Assembly: GCF_018143015.1 (NCBI RefSeq)
Contig: NC_054743.1
Span: forward strand, 28,554,934 to 28,618,933
Source of the DNA: Lytechinus variegatus
Taxonomy: Eukaryota; Echinodermata; Echinoidea; Temnopleuroida; Toxopneustidae
DNA length: 64,000 bases
Direction of reading: 5' to 3'
The notes below the pieces were generated by a model. The model did not search any database. It saw nothing but the letters and a program-made list of their open reading frames with translations, and was not told the origin of the DNA. Both the position numbers and the translations under genes were made by a program. Shown in pieces: positions 10,547 to 22,500 of the stretch (its first letter is position 1; every line of letters starts with the position of its first letter).

Positions 10547-13500
10547 GTAAGTTGAATAAAAATGGGAACGTTTTATAACTCAACTTGTTAATGTAATGAT
10601 CGTAAAGTTAATGAAGTGCTTTAGATTGTTGAATACATCCAATGACAAAGACACAAGAAGATACAGCCCGCACTAGCGCTCACATGAGGGCTTTAGCGTA
10701 CCTGTATCCCCAAAAAAAGTCACACGGTCGGAGACGGCGGGGAAAAGGACAACAAAAAACATAAAATACTGTGAATATTGCGTTAAAAAAAATGCTGTGT
10801 AATTTTCATTTTACTTTCAAAAGATCAAAATCTTGAATCTGTCGAAACCCTCGCTTTGCTCTCTTGCGACATTTGTTTTTAATCTCGCCAAACACAATTT
10901 TTTTTATTCTGCTCCCTGAAAAAAGGTGACAACCCTATTTCACAAGAGTCATCAAACGCCTAGATGAAATGTTGATGACATAAATAAATTGATACTCTGG
11001 TTTTCTTAAAAAAAAACACTAAATGAATATCGTAAAAAAACAAGGAAAATAATAAACATAAGGTAGCCCCTCTTTATATCCAAAGTGACCACATGACTCT
11101 GTTGTATATTTCTTTCAAACCATACCGATGCCCACAAATTTGTGGTCGATAACAGACCAACATTTCAATATATATATAATTATATAGTCAGGAACAGTGG
11201 TATGGTGAACCTTTACATTAGTATTTTTGTCATTCAGGCAATTGATATGCGCGGCAATCTGATTCTTTCTTGAGCCATTCACTATGGAATAGCTACATCC
11301 AGACTAAATATAAGTGAAGTGAATATATTGTCCCCTTAGCACCCTCGTTAGGGGTCTTTAATATTTAATTTTCTCAAGGAAAATTGCTATAAAGGGACTG
11401 GATGTGACAATTTCCTGAGGTCCAATCATTTATCTTGACGGCCTAGTGTATTATAATACTACGTATTTTAAAGAAGGAATTACAAGGTACCATGGTAACA
11501 AGGGTGCTGCCTGGTAATCTGTTTTTGTTTTCTGATTGTGGATTGATAAAACGTTGTGTGAAGATAATGCTCATATTCCTGTTTTATTCCAGTTTATGAC
11601 CATGTTTGTGATATTGGGGGAAAATATATATTGCCTCTGAGTTAATATATTTAGAAAAAATATGTTAATCCCTCTCGATCACCAAATCTCCCTTATCACC
11701 CTCTCTTTTCCTATACCATTTTTCTACGTGGGTTATATTCGCTGTCTTAATTTCTCTCTCACTCTTTTCCTTTTCCCCGTCCCCCTTTCCATCGCTTTTC
11801 TCTCTCTCTTCTCTGTCTCGCTTTACTCTCCCTCCTTCTCTCCCCTTCTCGTGCCCCCCTCTCTCTATTTCGCCCTCTCCTTTTATCTCTTCCTACCACA
11901 CTATTTCCCCCTCTGTCCTCGTCCATTTATTCATCACTGCAGGACGAGGCCCATCAACAGATTATGTTACTAAACTTTATGCGAATGGTAAGAATGCAAC
12001 CCTTCATTTTGTATTCTTCATTTTCAATATGCTTTTTGGTATGTCCCTTCCATTTTTAATGAAACATAAAAGAATGAGTAATGGTACAGATTTCCGTTTC
12101 CGAAACCTGACGAAACAAATCAATGCACAAGGGATATGAATTCCAGATGGGATTATAAAATACATTATTTTCGCCTTCCCTAGGTCTCCACTTCGATTGA
12201 TTAAATCAACATCAGTGATTTTATTGAAGCCAGCAGAAGCGATGCAATAAATAAAAAAAGTTATCATATCCCGCATAAAAATCATAACTATTTCTGAAAA
12301 TCATGCCCAAGGGAAATGCATATCGTATTCCATGATGCAGCATAGAGAACATGACGTGAAAATATAGATATTGTATTGTCCTTTTAAGTTAATGAATGAC
12401 TCAGAAGACCGCAGATTTTACAGAAATCACTTGCCATCGACTGAAGTAATAAATCCAATTTCAAACGGAGCATTGTAGAGATATCATCATGATTATTATC
12501 TTCTCTGCTTCAAACATGCATAATTATTATCAAATAGGAGGGATTTCTATTTTGGGGTTAAGTGTCCCTGGTTTTAATGATTACTGGTCTCCGTTTATGC
12601 CGTCATTGAGTAATCGCGTTATAAGACAAGTCGTCGGTGTTTGATTTGAGATTTGTGAAATATCTTCTATATCATGTACAATTCAAAATCGACAGAATTT
12701 ATGCACAAAGTGCTTCATCCAACGGCATAGAGCCCAGAGGTTTCGAACCTCCCATCCTTACGAGACCGACGGTCCACGGGGCCGTTTTTGTCATATTGCA
12801 TTAGCCTGATGCACAGATTACATAAGACCAAAAAAAAATGGATTAGCACACCAATGGACACTTTATAAGGGTATTTGTTGCATTTTTAGTTAAAAGACAT
12901 TGGCATGTTACTATTATATTGTACAAGGTCAAGCTACGTGGGGGAGATTACACATCGCTGCAGAGGTTATAGGTTCAAGCCCTGGTCACGTCTTTCGGTT
13001 GGTGACGTGAAGGGTCAGTCCCATCTGAATGATACACGTCTGCAAAAAAGAAGGGGAAATTTTGAACACACACGTCCTACACACCTCTGTCAAATCAAAA
13101 GTTATTAATATTTCGATCGATCTCGTTTAGATGTGGATTGATGAGAATCTAACGTGGGATCCGAGTGAGTACGGAGGAGTCAATATCACCACACTACTGC
13201 CGAGCGATGTCTGGACACCTGATATATCTCTTTATGAAAAGTAAGCAACTCAATTCAAATTCAATTAATATTGACTTTGAAAACAGTGAACCTAAAGTAT
13301 TCAGGGATGTTAAGAGTGGCATTGGTTCGTTGTACCTGTATTCTGGTTGTTTCCCTATGTTTACGATTATTTGAGATCATGGTGGTTTAAGCATACAGGT
13401 ATTATGCGATGGTTTATCCATGGATTAAGCTTGAAAGCAGTAAACAAAACAAAAATAACATGAATTGAAAACATGAAAGTCGTAAAAGTAATAAGGTACC

Positions 13501-16500
13501 ACTGTGAAATATGACCTGCTGCATTGTCATATGTGCTACGAAATATTGTTAAACAGTACACAGATATTAAGCGCTGCTTGGAAAATATTATCAAATAAAG
13601 TGAAAGGAGATGCCGGATCGAACTTTCTTCATAGACTGCAGTAATACGTCACACAGAGATATTCTGATATTATTCAATATTTTCCCTCGTTATTTTCTAT
13701 CTAAACATTATCATAATGCCACGAACTTAGAGAGTACACACAAAGAAAATTCATGAAAGTGATGATTATAGACAAATTATATATGAATGGAAAGGTCTTG
13801 TCTTTTTATACACAAATATGTCACTAAAAAGTCTTACAGATGTTGTGGAAATGCAAGAAATGAAATTAATAGAGACCCTTCTCAGCCCCCCAGCCGCCCC
13901 CAGGCAGACATTCACGCGATCGAAAACAGTCGAGAATAATGACGTCACATGATCGACTACACACTATCTCTCTGTGCATAATACACTGATACACCTTCCT
14001 GGTCTCTATTTTTCTTCGAATTGACCGTTTTCTTCATATGTGTTGTGATATCCGATTTCGACATCTTCAGACTATAAGAGAACCAGAACTGTGTTACTTT
14101 ATCCATTTTTATTGAATTATGAACTGGAAAGACTGATTTTGTCCACTCGACAGTCTTCGTTGTGTTGCTCTGATTCCACCAAGCTGTACGGTCCCATTCA
14201 CTTGCTGCCGATGCAGGTTACGCTGCACTGTTTGATCCAGTCAAAAGTCAAGGTAAGCATGTTTGGAAACTGTAGTCTGTACTTGTTCTGACGATGCATT
14301 CAGGTCAGATGACAGATACAGATCTGATATAATTTTAGAATCATGCATTTTGGCATGACTACTATTAAAATTAAAAAGTCTTTATTTTAGAAATAATGTT
14401 TTTGCACAATTCCAGCAGATTTTTCTTCACAAAGACTTCAGTCAGATTTCTAAATAAACTGGTCAGGACTCAGGCGATTAAATTATTTAGGAGCATGAGC
14501 ACTGGCATGGACCATGGCTGAAAATATGCTGTTTCAGAGGAATGTTTGGCATTATCGTAGTTTTTGTCACCAGTCCATTCACTGCCGTTTATTTCGTCAA
14601 CGGCGGTGATCCACTCCCATTGACTTTGTACACAACGAGCGCACAAACACCAAATTTCACGATAAGGCCGAATGTTTTCACGATAAGGCCAAATGTTTAA
14701 GTTTTTATTATACGCAGGTCTAGTACCCTATGCGTTTATGCTCAGGAGGGCCCTGTATCGTATACATCCAGATACACAGAATTATATCGCCATAATGCCG
14801 ATGTCATGAAGCAAGACAAATTTTCAGCAGTGGTTACCCTGATCATGCTGATTCCTGGCCAAAACTAGAGTCTGGTGTATCTTTCTGATTAGAGTGCTTC
14901 TACATATGAATGCGTAGTGCCTTCAACATAAAACAATGAAGATAAATGCACTCTTTGTAAGGTAGCTTGTCAAAAGTCCATGCACCGTTCTTCATCGTTC
15001 TTCCCGCATCCGGGTTTTCGCTTCGGCTTTCCCGCCCAACGTTCCCTTCTCTTCAAAGGAACGGTCGCCATCAAAGGCCCTTTGATGCCACCGTTCTTTT
15101 GTTCGTCTTTCCTGCAAGTCTTAATTTCTGTCGAAAGGCCAAAGAATTTATTCTAAATAGCTCCCTCTACGACCAAAACAAATGTGTGCCTTCATCATGT
15201 TCATATTGACTGTTGGATCGAGATTTCGCGTCACTGTTCTGAACTGTGGTTCGCATCTATAATGGAAGTTCTGGTGCATTCATGTAGCGGCACAGCTTTG
15301 CAAGACGGCCGGTGGCCGCCCACCGTCTTGCGCTGCCCACGTACAAAAAAAGGACGGGAGTCAAAGAATGACAAGTTCGATGAAGTTAAGTTGTGTATCA
15401 GGTTTTATTCTAAATCAAAGTCAAATTACATGCTGGATAATAATAAATGTCGCATCTCTGGGCTGGACGACCGACGACAGACAAAAATTAGGCCGACATG
15501 GCCTACGGCGGCAAAACAAATCGGGAACGAAAAACTGCCCCTTGTCAACTAAACACTCCCTTTTTATCCCCTTTTTGGTCAAACACCGCGTGGCGAAAAA
15601 AGCCTTTCCCCAAGTCGACCCTATCACTTTTGGTATAATGCGCGAAATTAATCCGCCTATAATGTAAGTATATAAAACGGAACTTAATTATTGTGTACCC
15701 CGATTCCAAATTCAAGTTCTTCGGCTTTCCATTATTCTTCCAACTTACGTAACTCTCTTAACCACTCCCCCAACTGCTCTCTCAGTCAATTAATCCTCTT
15801 TTGCGACTCTTGTCACTTCAGCCACTCCCACTCACAGCTCACTTCCACCAAGGAATTCACTCCTTGCTTCCACACCTGTTCACACTCTCGCTCTCTCTCT
15901 CTCTCTCTTTAATCACTGAAGAATGCAAGCGAGCCGAAGAACATGAATAAGAAGCAAAGTAGTAAATAACTGAAGTTCCAATGGACTTCTATTAGTCCTG
16001 AACGCCTAGCAACCCAGTCAGTTTGCCCTCTTTCACTTCCACATTCCAATCGCTAGCCTGGCCCAGAAAAACTAGCAAACGAAATCAACACCTTTAAGGA
16101 ATGTAAACAATGGAAGAAGGCGAACGAACTTCTTTTAATGACACAGAGTACCGTACCTCAAGTGATTCACTACCGCTAAGCGGTAAGTAGAGTGGGGCCT
16201 ACACAAACATCACTTGAGCGTTGAGGTAGAGCACCAGTGTTCTGAATGGAATTTTTCAGGTGTCTAAACCTATTATTTGTTGTTGACCGGGAATTACATG
16301 CCACCGCACGTCGTCAATCATCAAGATAATGAAATTCATACTTTGATTTGATTATTTAAATTATTTCTTTATTTTTTCTCTCTTCTACACACAGATCTGC
16401 ACACTTGCTGACTCTGGTGACTTCTGGTCTCTGCTCGCTACTTCAATCTGGGAGATTCCATCATGTCCTCTTACTGATTTGGATATCGCCATTTTTTCTT

Positions 16501-19500
16501 TACTCTTTCCAGGAGCTACGGTGCAAGTTTTGGACTGATAATGATGCAACAGAAAATTTATCTTTATCGATCTTGGAAACGATTTTGAGCACAGTTTTGG
16601 AGAGAACTAAAAAAATTGACTTGGACAGGAATACAGCTTGTCGAAAATAAGAACACACAACTTAAAACGAAATAAACAATTTTAATGTTATTAGGGCATT
16701 TTGCAAGAAATTTTCTAATCAATCACACGTCCCAAATCAAGGGTAAGTCCTTTGATTAAAGACAAACATGTACATGTAGTTGAACTGCTATTGCAACTCG
16801 ACCTTATTACGCTTGAATTTGAATTTAAAACTTACGCTTGATTTGCAATGGAACATAAGTTTCTTGCAGTGCCCCATATTTGTGTTTTGTTATCAGATAT
16901 CTAACGTGCTGATTTTTCTCGAAAGGTATAATATATTTGTCCTTTTAAACGGTATTTGAATATGGGTACGCCTTTTATTTGTTTTCCACAATATTTATTG
17001 CATGTACATGTATGAACAGAAGTGAAATATTTATTGTGAAGCACTGAATGTTGTGTGCTGTTGTGTGATGGTTCATCATTTTTTTTGTTCTAAGACTGTA
17101 AGCCTGGTGGGTGTGAGGAAGTGGCCTGGATGAAAGAAAAGTGAACATGTGCCCAATTACAGATTTGCATATTTTAAGACAATTTTGTTTCTGGATAAAT
17201 ATTGCTATGCATTCCCTACATTAAGAGTAAAGGAGAAGTCCACACAATCAAAAATTCATTTGAATTTAAAGAAAAATAAGATATTGCAGGAAATTTCATA
17301 AAAACTTTGATTCAAATTTATATAATTACTACTCTAACATTGAGAAATTTTGCCTAATTTATAAAACGATGATATGCTCATCTGTGTCGATGTGCAAATT
17401 ACACTAACCGTTATGTCACACGCACTAAGTTCTTTTGTATTTTGTTGTTTGATATATTTACATGACATGTAGATTTGATATTTAATTTTCTATTTATTTT
17501 CTGAAAAATTTTCAGAGGGATTTTAATTCCTCCAAATAACATTTAGAGTTACAGTTCCGTAAATGTAACCTATTGTGTTCGAATGAAGAAATTCCTATAC
17601 TCAAATCTGCAAAGAATTAAAAAACAAAATGCCACAAAAAAATTAGAAACGAATGTGATGTGAGTGACAACACTAATTTGCATATCATTGTTTTGTGACT
17701 GTTTTGAGTAAAAACAGCAAGGGAAATTACTCTATTCAAATAATTTTTAGTTGATGTGGACTTGACTTTTAACTCATCCTGTACCCCTCCCATCCCAAAT
17801 AAGAGTAGAATCTAATCAAGAACTTGAAAATCAAAAGCAGCAATTAAATAAGATTTGATAAATACAGGTCTGAATGGGATTTCACAAGAAAAAAAAGCTG
17901 GGTAGGGACGAGAAGGAATAAAAAAAAATACCCAAGTTAATCCGAGTTTTGAACCAGGGTCCTCGCACACGACAAAACGATGGCCAACACGTTTGGCCAC
18001 AGACCATTCCCTACACTAAGGTGGGCTTTTAAGATATATGAAACAAAGTCCGCTCGCCGCTGTGGGCTAATCATGTTTCGGCAATTCAACTGCAATTTCA
18101 ATCATTTCGCGATGGATATTGCCATGTTATTTTGTGGTTCCTGACTTTGTTACGTAATGAAATTTCATAATTTTTTTTCAGTCGTGACGAAGAATGTCTA
18201 TGCTTTATATTGATTATAATATCAATTTGTCGCAAGTGTGATTTCTAAGTGAAAATATGCTTTGTTTATTCAAATATATTTCTTGAAAAAAAAATCATTT
18301 TTTCTAAGCTAAATATCGGTTACCAAAATACGTTAAATGTGCACTTTATTTCACTGTTCAGTAAATTCAAACTTTTATCTATATAACAAGACCAATCTTG
18401 TGAGGAATAAACAATTCTAAGAGCAAAAAACGCTGATTGGAAAGATCGTCTTCAATGGGCTGCTGTCAGCTCAGCTGCTCACGCTCATTGTGTGACGTCA
18501 CTCAGCTGGAGCTCGCAAGAGGACCGATGGAAGGCAGAAATATGGCATGAAAATAAATCATTTTTGAGAGCTGATTTCTGCAAACTCTAATGACTATTTT
18601 GAAAAGTGAAGTTATATATCTGATTAGTAATACTTCCCCTTTACAATGATGACCACAAAAAGGCATTATAAAATACTTTGGATTCTTCGAGTGTCTCCTT
18701 TAAACATTTATCAAAAATTCATGTTCTTACATGTACAAAACTAGTGCCCATTCGCCGTTAATCATCATCGCATCTATATGTTACACTCTAGCACCGATTA
18801 TTCATACGTCCAGCACTTTGATACTTTTATTATAGCACGTGCATAAAAATTGGGAAATTAAACCCCATTAGCCCGCACCTTTACTTACCCTGATACGCAG
18901 TTAAAGGCTCGTTACTGAATGGCCTTAGGCGTTAAACGTCACGGAGGAGTGGGATTTCATAAATGTCATTTGGAGTGTGTTATGATAGATATAATGAATG
19001 AACGAATGGTGCATTTTTAAGCAACTAGAATTACATCCCTCAATCTTTATGATTTGCGAGGTAAGAAATATTATCGATTTGAATTCACCCACAATTTTGA
19101 CTATAATTGCAGTGACCGATATTAGTTTTAAAACCATTTGTCATCGAAACTACAAAAATCACCGAACATTTTTACTTTAAATAATAATCACTTGTCATGT
19201 GTTCATTTTTCAGTGCCCAGAAAGATTTCATCAGTATCCAGGAAACATATATCTTAGTATCGTATAACGGCTCTATGGATTGGTACTTTCCCGCCTTTGT
19301 GACGTCAGTATGTCCAATCGACATCACCTACTTCCCATACGACGTGCAAGAATGCAAAATTTCAATTGGGCCTTGGGCGTACATGAAAAGCATGGTTAGT
19401 ATCGAACCACTTTTTGTTTTCATTCTTTCCTTTTTTATTCCAGAGAACAAAATAAAACCTCTATTTCATAATCTAAGCAAAAGGAATAACAAATAAAATT

Positions 19501-22500
19501 ATTTTGCTTAACTCTTTTACATACCACCTTTTTTCTTTATTTTCCGCAAAACATACAATATTCTGTAAATTAAAGACGACTAGTGATGCTTACATCATGA
19601 AAAAATTCATAAACAACGATCATATTTCTGATGGAATTTCTCACATTGGTTATTATAAAAAATTACTTTTACAGAATAACATATCTCTCAATTTCATTTT
19701 TAGGAGATAAAGGTTGGTAATTTATAATTCAGGTCATTTTGTGAAAGACGAGAGATTAATAGAATGGTACTAAGAGCATAAATATTAATCTTATTCAAGA
19801 TAAACACAATTCTCGATCAAACGGTAAACTGATAAAAGTTCGCTTAACCAATGCATTACTTTCTTGTAAATATTGAAGTTATCGGACATTCAGATAACAA
19901 ATGAATTAGTGCTTCTTCTTCAATTTTATTGTTTTATATAACATCTCCGGTAGATGTGGACACACTGTACCTATAAGGAACGTCTTACATGTATGAAGAG
20001 TCTCCTCAGTTGTGTTTTAAGGGCTTTCTTCATTAGATAACGGGAAACCTTGCACCTGATTGGCTGGGGCCATATTTGACCGTGAAAACCACTGATAAAA
20101 CTATGCAACGCCCTCTGTAGGTGACGGTACGTTCACATCTAATGGAGACGGGGCTACATGGCATCAAGAACTGAAAGCCCGAATTACAATTAAGACTTTG
20201 TGCAATGGTTGCTGGATTTATAGGAGGGAAAGAGCCAAAATTATTTATTGATTAATTAATCAATTATCAACTTAACACACATTGTTTGCAGTTTCGTGAT
20301 GAATGTTGTTTGAAGCATAATTTATGAGGTATGATTGTGGAAACGGGTGTAGACTTCTAACGGTAATGGAGGCAGAGTTACCGTATACATTTAGGAGTAC
20401 AGACTTGACACACAATCAGATTTCTGTATTGAAAGGGTTAAAAAAGATGGCCCCTACACTATGCCTGCCTCTTCAAATTAAGTGGCTATTTATGTAGTCC
20501 ACACCACTGACTCAATAGCTTTTATCAATTCTGCATTTATGTTTGCATTGCATTGCTGAGCAGGTGCATTTCCAGCTCTCTAAACAAGGGGACACCACTA
20601 TCGACATATTCAACCGAAACGGAGTATGGATCCTGGAACGATCCGTTGGGGTCAACAAGGATGCGGTCCTCTGCTGCGATAACAGGACCTGGTCTATCAT
20701 TGAGTACAGCATCACCATCCGTCGCATGTCCAAGTTCTACACTAAGACCGTCGTCGTACCGGCCTTTCTTTTAACTCTATTGATGGCGCTCGTATGTTGG
20801 CTTCATCCAGCTTCCGGTGAGAAGGTGACCTTGGCAGTCAGTAACCTTCTGGCTTTGATCCTCTTCCAGCAGCTCGTAGCCGATAGGATGCCACCGAGCG
20901 GTGAAACTACGTCCATCATAGGTAATTAAGTATGAAAATATGATGGTAGCAAAGTTTAAAACCACTCACTTGCCCCTGTTTATCTTCTTGCATCTAAATA
21001 TCCTAAATAACGAAGATGTCCGGGATTACACACTTTCGATGCATTTGCAATGTAAATAGGCGAGAGATTCCTTTGGTTTATTTTGTAAAGCTTATGAGAA
21101 ACCGTCTTCTCTTTGGTCTCCCTTTAACGATTCTTCTTCGTGTCTCTCGCTCAATTATCTCGTTTGAACAGTGAGTTTCTTCATCGTGATGATTGCAATG
21201 TGCTGTGCTGAGGTCCTCTGTTCAATCTTCGTTCTCCGCATTTATCACATGGGTGGTCAGACCGAGGTTCCGTGGTTGGTAAGGCGAATCATGCTGTGTC
21301 CCATCATCCTACCCCTCTACCACAGTCTAGATAGTAAAGAGGTCTTTAGAGCGCAACAAACCAATTATAAGTAAGTCAATTATTGGCATAGTTATTCTTA
21401 AAATTGAACAAATTGATAATAATATATATACTTGTATTTTTACCGTCTATACATCTGTCTATACATTTATGCTAAAAGTTAGTGAACCCTTTTACAAAAT
21501 GCACTCGTTCATGCTGATTGTTGAATGTAGACAACAACCATTCAACTTTGTTAATGTAATATCTTATCACCTGATATCTACATCATGGCCGAACTGGAAC
21601 ACTTTACATATGTTCATTGTCTGTTGGGGTTCACTATAACTCTAGAACACTGGTAACTGTACATGTATATCTTCTATATATCTATCTATCATATATCTAT
21701 CTATCCATCTATTATCATTTTTACATGAATCTAGCTAACTATGAAAACTGTCAAATGGTGACACCTTTAATAATACAATCCTTACTTAAGCTTGTGGCCC
21801 TCTTCTCGTTACTATGTATAATCTTAAGCACATTAAACTACAAAAAACGAAAATAATTCTCAATTTAAAAATGTGAAGCCTTGTTGGGCGATTCCATGCT
21901 AAAAATATCAGCTATTTTTGCAACATTTTTCAACCTATTGTCCATACAAAGGAAGAACTTCAATTTGTGTTGTGGTAATGATAGAGTACTACTGGGTAGA
22001 CATATGAAAAAATGACAACCAACAGAAATATAACGTCCATGTGGAAATTGGAGGTGAAAATGTTGTGTGTCGTAAGGGCAATTTCTGAGTCCCTTACGAC
22101 GCACAACATTTTCGCCCTTAATTCAGCCATAATCAATCATTTTTGTTGGTAATCAGTTTTTCACATTACTACCCACTATACCTTTATTATTGACCAAAGA
22201 TACTTTTGCATTGCTCAAGCAATCAGCTAAAGAGACTATAAATTGTTGACAAAATGTCCCGTACGACAAGTATGGAATCGCCCTGTCAAACGTTGCAGGG
22301 ACCCTTCAATACACAGATCTACTGGCTTTTCTTTAATGTCGTGAGAATGAAAACTGCCATGATTTCATTTCGAACCGTTTAACGGTTTGAATTCAAATAC
22401 CAGCTTGAAACGTATCACAGCAAGATAAAGCGTCCGATCAAGTGTGTCTGAAAAGAAAATGTTAATTTACGAGTGACTTACGCAATTCAATTGCGAATGG

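Larger units (their letters stand above)
13241..19213 (+). other. Long intron 4 of channel gene 1
   Basis: A 5.97-kb intron; the gene 2 counterpart is only 530 bp, so most of its length is lineage-specific insertion. It holds a GC-richer block at about 14960-16200 with exon- and promoter-like signals, a CT microsatellite at 15888-15912, a family A-like MITE (17229-17770), a tRNA-derived scrap (17935-18005) and TGACGTCA octamers at 13940 and 18493. No other gene was recognised. Confidence 0.75.

Noticed and set aside
14137-14235. Exon-like block in intron 4 of channel gene 1 (GACAG acceptor, GTCAAG/GTAAGC donor)
   Set aside because: In the gene's frame it hits a stop, and the flanking exons already join perfectly without it. 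At most a poison exon; no family resemblance.
15184-15552. 122-codon open frame in intron 4 of channel gene 1
   Set aside because: Overlapping frames on both strands are equally open in this GC-richer patch, and the product shows no domain.
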